DNA from: Candidatus Jettenia sp. AMX2
GTDB taxonomy: Bacteria; Planctomycetota; Brocadiia; Brocadiales; Brocadiaceae
Direction: 5' to 3'
DNA: 64,000 nt
Assembly (NCBI GenBank): GCA_030583665.1
Contig: CP129469.1
Coordinates: forward strand, 310,001 to 374,000
In this document: in pieces, positions 47,087 through 57,203 of the stretch
Numbering within the stretch: the stretch's first letter is position 1
How the letters are laid out: each line of letters begins with the position of its first letter
Program-made: the position numbers and the translations under genes
The notes under the pieces: generated by a model
What the model was told of the DNA's origin: nothing
Database searches by the model: none
Seen by the model: only the letters and a program-made list of their open reading frames with translations

Positions 47087-48172
47087 CTATTTTGGAGATG
47101 ATCCCTTTTTCTCAAAGGAAGTTAAATGAACAAGCAGCTCTCTGAGGTGTTTTAACAAGATGTCAATTTCTTCTTTTGTCCCAATAGTAATTCTCAGGCA
47201 ATTATCCAGTCTTCTTAAGTTAAAATATCTCACGAGTACCTTTCTTGATTTTAAAGCCTGATACAATTCATATGCAGAAATGCCTTCCATGCATTCGGCA
47301 AGGATAAAGTTGGTTTTTGATGGATATACAGAGAACCCCATATCCTGCAAAGCCGTAGTAAGAGACTGCCTTGTTTCTGTTATTTTTCTGACATTCATCT
47401 TCATGTTATCCTGGTCTTCAAGCGCGGCCACAGCAGCTGCAATGCTAAGCCTGTCAACGTTGTATGAATCTTTTACCTTCATCAGTCCCTGAATGATCGG
47501 TTCCTGAGCAATGCAAAAGCCAAATCGAATGCCGGCCAATGAATATGATTTTGATAGGGTGCGAAGAATAATGATATTATCGTGATGTTCAACAAGGGAG
47601 AGACAATTTTCTTCAGAGAAATCAGCATATGCTTCGTCAATAACGAGCACTCCATCTATCCGTGAAGCAATTCCCGATATTTCATCAGGTGATATCATGG
47701 TTCCCGAAGGGGAATTTGGATTTGCGATGAAGGTAACTTTTGCATCCTTTACAACGAAACCTTCCGGAAGTGAATAATTTCCCGTAAAATCAATAGTGTA
47801 TGCTGAGGCATCCTGCAATTCTGCCAGCGTTTCATAAAGCATATAGGAGGGATAAGGGAAGACCACTTTATCTCCGGGATTTACAAAGCTTCGTATAATA
47901 ATTGATAACAGGTCGTCTGAGCCATTTCCTGCCATAACACGCTCCGGCTTTATTCCCAGTATTTCTGCTATCTTTAGTCTGGCGGCTGTTGCGGCAGGGT
48001 CAGGATAAAGACGGAGGCTTTCATTTATCGTCTCTCTCAAAGCCTGTAAAACTTTTGGAGAAGGTGGATAGGGGTTTTCGTTTGTATTCAGTTTTATAAA
48101 GACACCGTCCTTTGGTTGTTCACCAGGTATGTATCCTGATATCTTTTCAATAGTATTCCTAAAATAACTCAA
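47087..48172 (-). CDS. hisC: Histidinol-phosphate aminotransferase
   Basis: The 361-residue PLP fold-type I enzyme converts imidazole-acetol phosphate to histidinol phosphate. Seen are LNTNENPYPPSPKV, GNGSDDLLSIII, NPNSPSGTM, DEAYADFS and the PLP lysine in TLSKSYSLAGIRFGF. Its ATG overlaps the hisD stop by 4 bp (ATGA), so the two are translationally coupled. Length is typical. Confidence 0.94.
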   Translation of the reverse strand: MSYFRNTIEKISGYIPGEQPKDGVFIKLNTNENPYPPSPKVLQALRETINESLRLYPDPAATAARLKIAEILGIKPERVMAGNGSDDLLSIIIRSFVNPGDKVVFPYPSYMLYETLAELQDASAYTIDFTGNYSLPEGFVVKDAKVTFIANPNSPSGTMISPDEISGIASRIDGVLVIDEAYADFSEENCLSLVEHHDNIIILRTLSKSYSLAGIRFGFCIAQEPIIQGLMKVKDSYNVDRLSIAAAVAALEDQDNMKMNVRKITETRQSLTTALQDMGFSVYPSKTNFILAECMEGISAYELYQALKSRKVLVRYFNLRRLDNCLRITIGTKEEIDILLKHLRELLVHLTSFEKKGSSPK

Positions 48173-49548
48173 TTTTGCTGCTCCTTAACCTTCTTGCGCC
48201 CTTTTCCCGCATGTTTTGAACGGGGGTAAGAATACGGTAGGCTGTTTTTCTGTTGATTTAATCTTATTTGTACAGAATGCGTATGTGCATCTAATCCTTC
48301 CGACATCGAGATTTCAACTAAATCGCCGCAAACACCTCTGAGGGCTGATTTGGAATAGGTAATTATGCTGGTTCTCTTCAGGAAATCATTTACTGATAAT
48401 CCTGAAGAGAAGCGGGCTGTACCGCTTGTGGGGAGCACATGGGAAGGCCCTGCGATATAATCTCCCAGAGCAACGGGTGTATAGGGTCCCATAAAAATCG
48501 CTCCTGCATGTCTGATGCCGGATAGTATACCCTTGGGATTATGTACCATGATTTGTAAATGTTCAGGGGCAAGTATATTAGTAATTTTTACACATTCATC
48601 AATATCTTTTGCCAGTAAAATGGTGCCAAATTTATCAAGGCATTTCATCGTATCTTTGCGCCGTTTAAGTGTGCAGAGTTGTTGTTTTAATTCCGTTAGT
48701 ACTCCCTTTACCAAAGACTCCGAGAAAGTAACCAATATTGAGATACCCGGTGTATGTTCTGCCTGAGATAATAGATCAGATGCAACAAATGACGGATTTG
48801 CAAGGTCATCTGCTATAATTAAGACTTCGCTGGGGCCTGCAAGCATATCGATGCCAGTATGACCGAAGACCTCTTTTTTAGCAAGCGTTACAAATATATT
48901 CCCCGGTCCTACGATCTTATCAACCTTTGGAATCGTTTCCGTCCCAAAAGCGAGGGCAGCGATTGATTGTGCGCCTCCTACCTTGTAAATTTCAGTAATG
49001 CCGGCTTCTTTTGCTGCTACAAGCCTTTCCGGGGGAATGGTTCCGTCTTTTGCCGGCGGTGTGACCATGATTATCCTGTTAACACCTGCTACGCGGGCCG
49101 GTATGGCATTCATTAATACGGTTGAAGGATAAGAAGCAGCGCCGCCAGGAACGTAAATTCCTACACTATCAAGAGGTGAATACAATGTATCAAGGATAAT
49201 GCCCCTGGATTTTAATGAGGTAACGTTGCGAATCCGTATATGCTCCTGATATGTCCATATATTTGTGATTGCTCGCTTAATGGATGTTATAAAAGAGGGG
49301 GATATTTTTTTATACGCATCTGCAATTTCTGTATTTCCTGCCTTAAATTCCTCTGGCAAAAGAGAAACATTATCAAAGCGTTTACTATAGCTTACGATTG
49401 CCTTGTCCCCCCGTTTTTGTACATCGCGAATAATTCTGGTTACGATTGCTTTTTGGCGGGGGAAGTTATTTAGAACACTTAGTTGTTGCTTGAGTTTTTC
49501 AATTTCTTTCTGAATATCACATTCCCAAGTCTTAAGGATCCGCAACAT
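48169..49548 (-). CDS. hisD: Histidinol dehydrogenase
   Basis: HisD performs the last two steps of histidine synthesis, oxidising histidinol with NAD+ and zinc. The 459-residue protein contains [70 protein letters not shown] and the zinc-region [10 protein letters not shown]. The C-terminus has an extra basic tail ([15 protein letters not shown]). It is the first gene of hisD-hisC-hisB on the minus strand and is preceded by a consensus promoter and a terminator-like hairpin. No clear ribosome binding site is seen. Confidence 0.95.
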   Translation of the reverse strand: MLRILKTWECDIQKEIEKLKQQLSVLNNFPRQKAIVTRIIRDVQKRGDKAIVSYSKRFDNVSLLPEEFKAGNTEIADAYKKISPSFITSIKRAITNIWTYQEHIRIRNVTSLKSRGIILDTLYSPLDSVGIYVPGGAASYPSTVLMNAIPARVAGVNRIIMVTPPAKDGTIPPERLVAAKEAGITEIYKVGGAQSIAALAFGTETIPKVDKIVGPGNIFVTLAKKEVFGHTGIDMLAGPSEVLIIADDLANPSFVASDLLSQAEHTPGISILVTFSESLVKGVLTELKQQLCTLKRRKDTMKCLDKFGTILLAKDIDECVKITNILAPEHLQIMVHNPKGILSGIRHAGAIFMGPYTPVALGDYIAGPSHVLPTSGTARFSSGLSVNDFLKRTSIITYSKSALRGVCGDLVEISMSEGLDAHTHSVQIRLNQQKNSLPYSYPRSKHAGKGRKKVKEQQN

Positions 49549-49563
49549 GTTAGTTTAATTCTC

Positions 49564-49592
49564 AAAAAAATAACGAGGCGGTATGCCTCGTT
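49564..49592 (-). terminator. Intrinsic terminator/attenuator in the hisD leader
   Basis: On the minus strand AACGAGGC and GCCTCGTT (positions 49585-49592 and 49572-49579) form an 8-bp stem with a 5-nt loop, followed by A and seven T (49564-49570). It lies between the consensus promoter (49637-49665) and the hisD ATG (49548), so transcripts must read through it. It could be an attenuator or the end of a short leader RNA. No leader peptide or histidine-codon run is seen before it. Confidence 0.75.
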
Positions 49593-49636
49593 CAAAGAGG
49601 GAGTATTTATTTCAATAAGATTAATAATAAGCTCTG

Positions 49637-49665
49637 ATTATATTTTTTACCGAAAATATTGTCAA
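49637..49665 (-). promoter_or_regulatory. Perfect consensus sigma-70 promoter upstream of hisD
   Basis: On the minus strand TTGACA (49660-49665) and TATAAT (49637-49642) are exact consensus hexamers with a 17-bp spacer. The predicted start is near 49630, giving a leader of about 80 nt with an intrinsic terminator inside. Confidence 0.88.
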
Positions 49666-49810
49666 GGATGATTATTCATTTCAATAAAATACGCTTGATA
49701 TTAAGAATGTGCGGGTTTACAATAAGAAAAATGATTGAGAAGAAACTAACGGATAGATATTTATCGTATTTTATTTTCGTTAGTAAATTTTATTTGAAGA
49801 GGAGGCCTTT

Positions 49811-49918
49811 ATGTGTACGACATGTCCAGCACATAATCCTAGGGTAAAAAAGAAAGGTGAAGCAGGAATGGGAAAAGGAAAAGGAGAGAAAAAGGCAAAG
49901 AAAGAGGGGAAAAAATAA
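49811..49918 (+). CDS. Small CxxC, lysine-rich protein, 35 aa
   Basis: An ATG with a strong GAGGAGG site (spacing 5) opens a 35-codon frame: MCTTCPAHNPRVKKKGEAG followed by a tail of Gly, Lys and Glu. The CxxC pair could bind metal or be redox-active, and the basic tail could bind nucleic acid. It is the only gene in the gap and is followed 5 bp later by a strong terminator, so it is probably a monocistronic gene. No family is recognised. A structured leader (ACTAACG/CGTTAGT, about 49745-49784) precedes it. Confidence 0.65.
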   Translation: MCTTCPAHNPRVKKKGEAGMGKGKGEKKAKKEGKK

Positions 49919-49923
49919 AGAAT

Positions 49924-49962
49924 TCCCTCCGGTAACAAACTGTACCGGAGGGAGTTTTTTTT
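49924..49962. terminator. Bidirectional intrinsic terminator
   Basis: TCCCTCCGGTA (49924-49934) and TACCGGAGGGA (49943-49953) form a perfect 11-bp stem with an 8-nt loop. Eight T follow on the plus strand (49955-49962), ending the 35-aa gene. On the minus strand the stem follows the RNase P RNA 3' end and is itself followed by a T-rich stretch. It therefore separates the two convergent units. Confidence 0.9.
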
Positions 49963-50366
49963 GTCAAGCAGACAATAAGCCGAGTTTTGTCGTGGATGAT
50001 CATTTATCTAGTTCCGTTGTTGCCAGCGGAATCAAACGGCTCACCCGGAGGTTATTATAGCGAAGCGGACCACTTCATTCCTCCCTATTTAGCCTTTCTC
50101 CCAGTGGGGTTTGCCATGCCTCCAATGTCACCATTGAAGCGGTGGGCTCTTACATTAAGTCGATATGTATCCCTGCCAAAAACAGGGAAACGACCCCGCC
50201 ATTTCACCCTTATCCTGCAAAAAGCAGGACGGTATATTTTCTGTTGCACTTTCCTTCCCGTTACCGGGACTCCGCGTTACGGAGCACTGCGTCCTGTGGA
50301 GCTCGGACTTTCCTCCCATTCCAACCATGAAAGGGTTGGAACCGGCGATCACCTTGCCTGCTTGAC
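49963..50366 (-). ncRNA. rnpB: RNase P RNA (bacterial type A)
   Basis: RNase P RNA is the catalytic part of the enzyme that matures tRNA 5' ends. The minus strand carries the universally conserved GAGGAAAGTCCGAGCTCC near the 5' end (CR-I, about 50298-50315). Near the 3' end it carries AGATAAATGATC and GACAAAACTCGGCTTA (CR-V). The ends GTCAAGCAGGCAA and TTGTCTGCTTGAC pair as helix P1, which defines the coordinates. Length (404 nt) is normal. It starts 1-2 nt after the stop of the zinc-ribbon gene, so it is probably cotranscribed or has a promoter within that gene. Confidence 0.95.
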
Positions 50367-50367
50367 C

Positions 50368-51084
50368 TCATTCTTCATCATGATTCTCTAAATATAAGAT
50401 TCTGCCGCAACTGTGGCAAAAGGTAATTTCTTTGTTAGATAAGAGCTGATTAAGGGTTTGTGCCGTTATAGACATAAAACAACCCTGACACACCCTGTTA
50501 ACAACATTGACTACAGCCAAAGCGTCTTTATGGCTAACCAATCTGTTATAGTGAAGCAAAGCTTCCTGATCCACTAAACTTGTATATTCATCGCGCTTCT
50601 TTCTGAGGTTATTCATCTCATCCTCTATTGTTTTCAGATCGATTTCAACCTGTTTCTGGAGTTCCTTTAACAGGGATTCTTCGCTTTCGATTTCCTTCTG
50701 GAAAGATTTGTAATCCCTCTGTTGTTCATCGAAGGTATCCATCATGCGCAGGATGTCTTCTTCAATGACAGCCTTGTCAGCTTCTTTCCCTGCTATCTCA
50801 GACCTTAATGCACTGTATTCCTTGTTTGTTTTGACCTGATTTAATTGCGTCCGTAATTTATTGATCTCTGCTTCCTTGCTTTTTAGATCAAGTTCCTTCA
50901 TATGAATCGTTTTCTGAAAATTTTTCATTTCTTCAGCGAGTTTCAACAGCTTTTCTTTTTTTTTCTGAATCTGGTTCTGTTTCTTCTGGATATCATAACT
51001 TCTATAGAGTTTATCACCCTCTAATCTTCTCAATTTTGTGTCTATCGACTGTAATCTCCGGAGTGCCGTTATCCTCTCGCTCAT
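50368..51084 (-). CDS. Coiled-coil protein with C4-type zinc ribbon
   Basis: The 238-residue protein has a long coiled coil (residues 10-185, heptad-rich) and a C-terminal zinc ribbon with CQGC and CHSC knuckles around residues 200-225 (zf-RING_7 domain). Members of this widespread family (for example HP0958 or CdsZ) act in flagellar or type III assembly or bind RNA; the role here is unknown. It lies 73 bp after rpoD on the same strand and just before rnpB, so it belongs to the dnaG-rpoD region. Confidence 0.88.
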   Translation of the reverse strand: MSERITALRRLQSIDTKLRRLEGDKLYRSYDIQKKQNQIQKKKEKLLKLAEEMKNFQKTIHMKELDLKSKEAEINKLRTQLNQVKTNKEYSALRSEIAGKEADKAVIEEDILRMMDTFDEQQRDYKSFQKEIESEESLLKELQKQVEIDLKTIEDEMNNLRKKRDEYTSLVDQEALLHYNRLVSHKDALAVVNVVNRVCQGCFMSITAQTLNQLLSNKEITFCHSCGRILYLENHDEE

Positions 51085-51157
51085 TGATTCCTTTCTGCAA
51101 ATATTTTTACCTGCATTATCAGATTCGTTGATGTTGTCATGTTGTATTGTAACAGTA

Positions 51158-52804
51158 TTAACTCATTCCATCCAGGAAACCTTCGAGTTTACGGCTTCTG
51201 ATCGGATGTTGTAGTTTCCGCACGGCCTTTGCTTCTATCTGCCGGACCCTTTCCCTGGTAACTTTAAATATCTTGCCAACCTCTTCCAGCGTGTAAGTAT
51301 ATCCATCACCAATGCCATATCGAAGTTTAATAATTTCTCTTTCACGGTAGGTTAGCGTTTCCAGTACGCTTTCAATCTTATCCTTTAACATTTCCTGGGT
51401 TGCCGCAGACACGGGTGATTCAGCCTTTTCATCTTCAATAAAATCACCAAAAGAACTATCTTCGCTCTCACCTACCGGCCTATCCAGGGAAATCTGATGA
51501 CGGGATATTTTCAGAACGCGTCTTGCTTCTTCCACACTGATTTTTACTTCCCGTGCAATTTCTTCTATTGTTGGTTCACGTCCTTTTTCCTGCAAGAGTT
51601 TTTTTGAAACGTTCCGGATTTTACTCATGGTTTCAATCATATGGACAGGAATTCGGATTGTTCTTGCCTGATCAGCAATAGATCGGGTGATTGCCTGACG
51701 TATCCACCAGGTCGCATAGGTACTGAATTTGTAACCTCTCCGGTATTCGTATTTGTCTACTGCACGCATAAGTCCGGTATTGCCTTCCTGGATTAAATCC
51801 AGGAAACTTAAACCACGGTTTCTGTATTTTTTGGCAATACTGACAACCAGTCTTAGGTTTGCACCGGAAAGTTTTCGTTTGGCGGCCTCATGTTCCCTGT
51901 AAATATCGTCAATAGATTCTGCACGGCGTTTCAGTCTGCAAGGAGACTCCAGAACCATTCCCTCCAGTTTTTCATACTGCTCCTCCAGCTCTTTGTAACG
52001 TCCATTAGACCTGGAACGCGATTTGCGCTCTTCGTGTTGTGCTTCCAGGCTCTCCATTTCGGAAACAATCTCCTGTAGCCTTTTCATCATGGGTTGTATA
52101 CGCTTTGTACGGATATTTATTTCTTCGAGCAGGTCGATTCCTTTTCGCCTCCTGTTCCGGATAGCCCGGAGCAGCCTTATTTTTTCTTTTTCCGAGATGT
52201 GCTTCCGTTTCGCAAGAAAGTAATCCTCCCTGTTTTTTTGAAGGATTGCTTTGAGTATCTTTGCGCTTTTCGGGAACTGTTCTAAAATTTCATTCTTGCA
52301 GTTATCGACCATTGCATTCACCTTCAGTGTCCTGTCAAATGAGAGTTCCCCGTTGTTGACGTCTTCCAGGATTCTAAGACAGGTAGCCAATGATAAATCG
52401 GAATGCAATACCTTTTTTAAAAACCTTTTTCTTGTAACTTCAATTTTTTTAGCGAGCATGATCTCTTCGTCTCTTGTAAGTAAAGGGATTTCTCCCATTT
52501 GGGTGAGATACATGCGAACCGGATCATCTATTTTTTCACTGATGGTTGGAATCTCTCCAAACTCCAGATCTACATCCTGATAAATTTCTCCTTCCTCACT
52601 GTCGGTAATGTCGCGGGTTTCAATATCTGTTTCATCGACCAAATCAATTCCTACTTCATCCAGCATCATCAGGATATCATCAATCTTTTCAGGAGAAATA
52701 TCTGCATCATCGGGCAGCATATCATTCAATTCTTCATATGTTAAATAACCTTTTTCCTTTCCTTTTTGCACAAGTTGCTTAATTTTTTGATTTAAATTTT
52801 CCAT
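51158..52804 (-). CDS. rpoD: Primary sigma factor RpoD (sigma-70)
   Basis: RpoD directs RNA polymerase to housekeeping promoters. The 548-residue protein has an N-terminal region 1.1 (about 1-80) and region 1.2 ([21 protein letters not shown]). A non-conserved region lies between 1.2 and 2, then region 2 with [27 protein letters not shown] and [19 protein letters not shown], region 3 ([19 protein letters not shown]), and region 4 helix-turn-helix ([20 protein letters not shown]). It is preceded by dnaG on the same strand, the common rpsU-dnaG-rpoD style order. Confidence 0.96.
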   Translation of the reverse strand: MENLNQKIKQLVQKGKEKGYLTYEELNDMLPDDADISPEKIDDILMMLDEVGIDLVDETDIETRDITDSEEGEIYQDVDLEFGEIPTISEKIDDPVRMYLTQMGEIPLLTRDEEIMLAKKIEVTRKRFLKKVLHSDLSLATCLRILEDVNNGELSFDRTLKVNAMVDNCKNEILEQFPKSAKILKAILQKNREDYFLAKRKHISEKEKIRLLRAIRNRRRKGIDLLEEINIRTKRIQPMMKRLQEIVSEMESLEAQHEERKSRSRSNGRYKELEEQYEKLEGMVLESPCRLKRRAESIDDIYREHEAAKRKLSGANLRLVVSIAKKYRNRGLSFLDLIQEGNTGLMRAVDKYEYRRGYKFSTYATWWIRQAITRSIADQARTIRIPVHMIETMSKIRNVSKKLLQEKGREPTIEEIAREVKISVEEARRVLKISRHQISLDRPVGESEDSSFGDFIEDEKAESPVSAATQEMLKDKIESVLETLTYREREIIKLRYGIGDGYTYTLEEVGKIFKVTRERVRQIEAKAVRKLQHPIRSRKLEGFLDGMS

Positions 52805-52891
52805 ATGAAAGATAGACCCCCCTTAAAAAACCATTATTAGATGGAAAGAATAATCTTCTATTAAATTATCCTGATGAGATCACAAAAACAA

Positions 52892-54694
52892 TTACCGCCC
52901 AATACCTTGATTTTTTAAGGTATGGATATGCTTGTTTCTTTTGTGAAGCTCATTTAATAATATGGTAATCTCTTCTTCGTTATTCTTCCCACTCTTAACA
53001 ATCTCCAGCATTTTCTTCTTTGTCTGGCAAATCTGTTTCTTGTTATTTCGTTTTTTAAAGTATGTTATACATGCCTCCAGCCTTTCTTTATGATTTGTGA
53101 CATTTTGAAATTCTGCAGTGGTCACAATATCTGTTACTATTCTACCGAGGTTTGCATTGTCTAAATGAAGGAGGACATCTTCATACTTTATCTGTTTATT
53201 TTTATGGTATAATTCAGTAATCTTCCCTGCAATCGCAATGAGGTCCTTATTACTGAATTCTCCCAGGCCGATATCTTGTAATACTGTAGGAATAAGGTCG
53301 TTACATGATAGCATCAGATAGAGTACTTCCCGTTCTGCCAGCGTTGAGGCATTGGTCCGGTGTTCAACAGCCCCCTTTATTCCTGTAGCAGGCATGTATT
53401 TAAATTTTTGCAGATAGGCCCGCAAGCTAGTCTCCTCAACGGACATTTCTTCTGCAATCATTTTAATAAGCAAATTGCGTTTAATACTGTCAGGTATTTT
53501 TATTGCAGTTGAAAGAACATCATTAATAGCATTTGTTTTACCCTGAAGAGTAGACATATCCCATTTGGTTGCGGCCATCTCTATTTTAAAACTGAAAAAA
53601 TCCCCTGCATTGTCAATGCATTTCAATAACTTTTCCGCCCCTTCCCTGATCAGAAAGTCACAAGGGTCGTAGCCTCCCGGCAACTGAGCTACCCTGACAT
53701 CAAATTCTTCTTCAATGAAAATGTCCAGGCTTCTGTCAGAAGATTTCCTGCCTGCACTGTCTGAATCCATGAGAAGTATTACCTGATTACAATAGTTTTG
53801 CAGTTGTTTTAAATGTTGTTTTGAGATAGCTGTCCCCAATACGGCAACAGACCAGTCAATGCCGTGCTGATGCGCCATAACGACATCTGTATAGCCCTCC
53901 ATAAGTATTACCCGACGCTGTTTTTGTATTGCATTCTTAGCAATATCAATGCCATACAGGACATTGCTCTTGTTAAAAAGAATGGTTTCCGGTGAGTTTA
54001 GATATTTTGGGGTTGCGTCATTTAGTGTTCTGGCCCCAAAACCGATAACCTGTTTCCTTACGTCAAATATAGGAAATATCAATCTGTTGCGAAACCTGTC
54101 ATAGTAAGTATTTCCCTCCTTTTTGCGGATAATGAGGCCCGCCTTTTCTAATTGCTCATGAGTAATGTTGTGGTCTTTACATATTTTTAAGAGTGTATCC
54201 CAACCATTAGGGGCATAGCCAAGACAGAAGGTCTCAATGGACTGATTATTTATCTGCCGTTGCTGAGCATAAGCCATTGCGGTGTTCCCATATTCCTTAT
54301 GGAGTAAAATCTTATGATAAAGCTTTGCAACAATATTGTTTACGTTAATAAGACTTATTTTCCCGATATCTGAGGCAGATGTTTTTTTTACAGATAAAAA
54401 GGAAATATCGATATGTGCCTTGGCGGCTACCAATTTTACTGCTTCTACGAAATCGACACTTTCCTGTTTCATGATAAAATGGAATACTGTTCCACCTTCG
54501 CCACACCCAAAGCATTTAAAAAATTTTTTTTCCGGGTTGACCGTAAATGAGGGTGTTTTTTCCTGATGAAAAGGACATAAACCAACAAAATTTCGACCAC
54601 TCTGTTTTAGATGAACGTATTCCGATATGATTTGAGTAATATTTGAGGTTTGCTGGATTTCCAGAATTTTTTCTTGTGGTATAATGTTTACCAT
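52892..54694 (-). CDS. dnaG: DNA primase
   Basis: DnaG makes RNA primers at replication forks. The product starts at MVNIIPQEKILEIQQ and has about 600 residues. The N-terminal zinc-binding domain shows CPFHQEKTPSFTVNPEKKFF split before CFGCGEGG (CHC2 type). The catalytic TOPRIM core has the acidic motifs LMEGYTDVVMAHQ and LLMDSDSAGRKSSDRS. The C-terminal DnaB-binding region is less conserved. A frame extending to 54820 has no family similarity and no ribosome binding site. It precedes rpoD by 87 bp. Confidence 0.94.
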   Translation of the reverse strand: MVNIIPQEKILEIQQTSNITQIISEYVHLKQSGRNFVGLCPFHQEKTPSFTVNPEKKFFKCFGCGEGGTVFHFIMKQESVDFVEAVKLVAAKAHIDISFLSVKKTSASDIGKISLINVNNIVAKLYHKILLHKEYGNTAMAYAQQRQINNQSIETFCLGYAPNGWDTLLKICKDHNITHEQLEKAGLIIRKKEGNTYYDRFRNRLIFPIFDVRKQVIGFGARTLNDATPKYLNSPETILFNKSNVLYGIDIAKNAIQKQRRVILMEGYTDVVMAHQHGIDWSVAVLGTAISKQHLKQLQNYCNQVILLMDSDSAGRKSSDRSLDIFIEEEFDVRVAQLPGGYDPCDFLIREGAEKLLKCIDNAGDFFSFKIEMAATKWDMSTLQGKTNAINDVLSTAIKIPDSIKRNLLIKMIAEEMSVEETSLRAYLQKFKYMPATGIKGAVEHRTNASTLAEREVLYLMLSCNDLIPTVLQDIGLGEFSNKDLIAIAGKITELYHKNKQIKYEDVLLHLDNANLGRIVTDIVTTAEFQNVTNHKERLEACITYFKKRNNKKQICQTKKKMLEIVKSGKNNEEEITILLNELHKRNKHIHTLKNQGIGR

Positions 54695-54968
54695 TAAACG
54701 GAGGATTTTATATTGTTCGAGTAATATTCTAAACCCTAAAATTATATCACTTAAAAAGACAATGTCAATTGAATTGGGAATAATTATCTGGATCAACGGA
54801 TCAATACAAAGGAAAGACAAAATAGTGAAGGAGAGAACCAGATAATAATCGTCAATGCTCTTTAAAAAACTTGTAATTTTACAAATTTTTGCTTTAATAG
54901 ATATCTTAAATAAGGAAAAATAATTTCTACTATCTATCTTTTATTCAAACAAATATTATGGTGCCAAA

Positions 54969-55427
54969 ATGTCACAGATTAATATTATGAAATATATAGA
55001 AAGCTACGGTAAGAAAAAAGAAGCGGCTATTCCGATTTTGCAGGCCATTCAAAATGACTATGGATACCTTCCTCTTGATGTGTTGAACCAGGTTTGTGAA
55101 GCTTCTGAGATAACGAAATCCCATCTCTATGGCGTAGCCACATTTTATTCACAGTTTAAACTAACTCCCAAAGGGAAAAATGCCATTAAAATCTGCAAGG
55201 GAACCGCCTGTCATGTGAAGGGTGCAGATGTTTCCATAGAAGCATTTAAAGACCAGCTAGGTATTGCTATTGACGAGACTACAGAAGATGGTGAGTTTTC
55301 CATGGAAACCGTGGCATGTCTGGGATGCTGTTCTCTTGCCCCTGTCGTCATGATTAATGAGGATGTTTACGGTGAGTTATCATCATCTAAAGTTAGGAGT
55401 ACGTTAAAAAAATATGGGAAAGAATAA
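54969..55427 (+). CDS. NuoE-like [2Fe-2S] subunit, thioredoxin fold
   Basis: The 152-residue protein is the 24-kDa-type ferredoxin of complex I and of bifurcating hydrogenases or transhydrogenases. Cysteine ligands lie in CKGTACHVKGAD and CLGCCSLAPVVM; the N-terminal helical part has GYLPLDVLNQV and GVATFYSQF. It overlaps the NuoF-like gene by 14 bp, so all three genes of this cluster form one operon. In the Sporomusa-type transhydrogenase this subunit is StnA. Confidence 0.92.
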   Translation: MSQINIMKYIESYGKKKEAAIPILQAIQNDYGYLPLDVLNQVCEASEITKSHLYGVATFYSQFKLTPKGKNAIKICKGTACHVKGADVSIEAFKDQLGIAIDETTEDGEFSMETVACLGCCSLAPVVMINEDVYGELSSSKVRSTLKKYGKE

Positions 55428-57201
55428 TCAGAACATTCAATTTGTAGTGGGTTTAGGAAGCTGTGGTATAGCGGCCGGAGCCAAAGATCTCTATGAATCA
55501 CTGGCTTCAAGGATTAAAAACAATTCTGGTGTTTCATTAAGCCACACATCATGTAATGGTATGTGTTTTCGGGAGCCAATACTCGGAGTTTTTTATCCCG
55601 ATGGTAATCATCTGATACTGGGTAATGTTCATAACAAAGACCTGGATAAGGTGTTAGAACCGCTGCTAAACCAGGAACCGGTAAATGAAAAATTTGTTAT
55701 CGAGGATTCACGCCAACAGGACAAAAAAGAAAGTTTTTGGCAGAAACAACATAAAATTGTTTTGGAGAATTGTGGGATTATTGATCCGGATGATATTGAA
55801 TCCTATCTGAAAAGAGGAGGATATTCAGCAATAAAAAAAGCCTTGGGTTCCATGTCTCCGGAACAGGTTATTGAGGAAATAAAAGCCTCTGGTTTAAGAG
55901 GGCGCGGGGGTGCCGGATTTCCTACCGGTACAAAATGGCAGTTTGCAAGAAATAGCAATGAGGCAGAAAAAAAATATATGATCTGCAACGGAGATGAAGG
56001 GGATCCTGGGGCATTTATGGATAGAGCTATATTGGAAAGCGACCCGCACAGGGTGATTGAAGGGTTAGTTATCGGGGGATATGCCATTGGAGCAAACTAT
56101 GGTTATATTTACGTTCGGGCAGAGTATCCGCTGGCAATAAAGCGATTAAAGTTTGCAATTGGTCAAGCGGTAGAAAAAAACTTTTTGGGAGACAATATCC
56201 TTAATAGTGGTTTTTCTTTTCATCTGAAGATTAAAGAAGGGGCAGGGGCTTTTGTGTGCGGTGAAGAAACGGCGTTGATCGCTTCTATCGAAGGTGATCG
56301 CGGACATCCCAGGTTACGACCTCCTTTCCCTGCAAAATCAGGGTTATGGGGATATCCTACGAATATAAACAATGTGGAAACGCTGGCATCTGTGCCTTGG
56401 ATTATCAACAATGGTTCATCAAAGTATGCCTCATACGGAACTTCAAAGAGCAAGGGGACGAAGGTTTTCTCCCTGGCCGGGAAAATTGCCCGTGGTGGAT
56501 TAGTTGAAGTGGATATGGGAATTTCCTTACGCGATATTATTTATACGATCGGGGGAGGAACTTCTTCCGGAAAACCTTTCAAGGCAGTTCAGCTGGGTGG
56601 TCCTTCAGGGGGGTGTGTTCCGGAAAGTTTGATTGATACACCCGTAGATTATGAGAGCATTGCAGCAACAGGGGCTATTATGGGTTCCGGTGGAATGGTG
56701 GTAATGGATGATGACACTTGCATTGTAGACGTAGCGAAGTTCTTCCTTACCTTTACGCAAAAGGAATCCTGTGGAAAATGCACTTTCTGCCGTGTTGGAA
56801 CTACCAGATTGCTGGAAATTTTAGAAAAAATCACCTCGGGCAGAGGTGAGATGTCAGATTTGGAGGCATTGACGGATCTCTCGGTAAAGATAAAAGATCT
56901 TTCCCTGTGTGGACTGGGAAAGACTGCTCCCAATCCGATAATTACGACGATTAACTATTTTAGAAGTGAATACGAAGAACACATTAAAGATAAAAAATGC
57001 AGGGCCGGTGTCTGTAAAGAACTGATTAATTTCTCGGTTATTGAAAAAGCCTGTACGGGATGCCACCTGTGTTTTAAGAACTGTCCGGTGAATGCCATAT
57101 CCGGAACTCCAAAAAAGAAGCATACTATTGACCAAAGGATATGTATAAAATGCGGAATGTGTTATGAGGTTTGTAAATTTCATGCTATTTATAAGGGATA
57201 A
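55414..57201 (+). CDS. NuoF-like NADH/FMN subunit with extra ferredoxin domains
   Basis: This 595-residue protein binds NADH, FMN and several iron-sulfur clusters. In order: an N-terminal thioredoxin-like [2Fe-2S] domain (residues 1-90, with GLGSCG and SCNGMCFREP); the FMN/NADH fold (GLRGRGGAGFPTGTKW, NGDEGDPGAFMDR, GAGAFVCGEETALIASIEG); a soluble ligand-binding SLBB region; the N3-type cluster (ESCGKCTFCRVGT); and a C-terminal two-[4Fe-4S] ferredoxin (CTGCHLCFKNCP, CIKCGMCYEVC). This is the HndC/HydB/StnB architecture, not respiratory complex I, whose proton-pumping subunits are absent. Electrons likely come from or go to NAD(H). Confidence 0.92.
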   Translation: MGKNNQNIQFVVGLGSCGIAAGAKDLYESLASRIKNNSGVSLSHTSCNGMCFREPILGVFYPDGNHLILGNVHNKDLDKVLEPLLNQEPVNEKFVIEDSRQQDKKESFWQKQHKIVLENCGIIDPDDIESYLKRGGYSAIKKALGSMSPEQVIEEIKASGLRGRGGAGFPTGTKWQFARNSNEAEKKYMICNGDEGDPGAFMDRAILESDPHRVIEGLVIGGYAIGANYGYIYVRAEYPLAIKRLKFAIGQAVEKNFLGDNILNSGFSFHLKIKEGAGAFVCGEETALIASIEGDRGHPRLRPPFPAKSGLWGYPTNINNVETLASVPWIINNGSSKYASYGTSKSKGTKVFSLAGKIARGGLVEVDMGISLRDIIYTIGGGTSSGKPFKAVQLGGPSGGCVPESLIDTPVDYESIAATGAIMGSGGMVVMDDDTCIVDVAKFFLTFTQKESCGKCTFCRVGTTRLLEILEKITSGRGEMSDLEALTDLSVKIKDLSLCGLGKTAPNPIITTINYFRSEYEEHIKDKKCRAGVCKELINFSVIEKACTGCHLCFKNCPVNAISGTPKKKHTIDQRICIKCGMCYEVCKFHAIYKG

Positions 57202-57203
57202 CC

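Noticed and set aside
54695-54820. Forty-two-residue N-terminal extension of DnaG
   Set aside because: It has no family similarity and no ribosome binding site; primases normally begin close to the MVNIIPQEKILEI-like segment.
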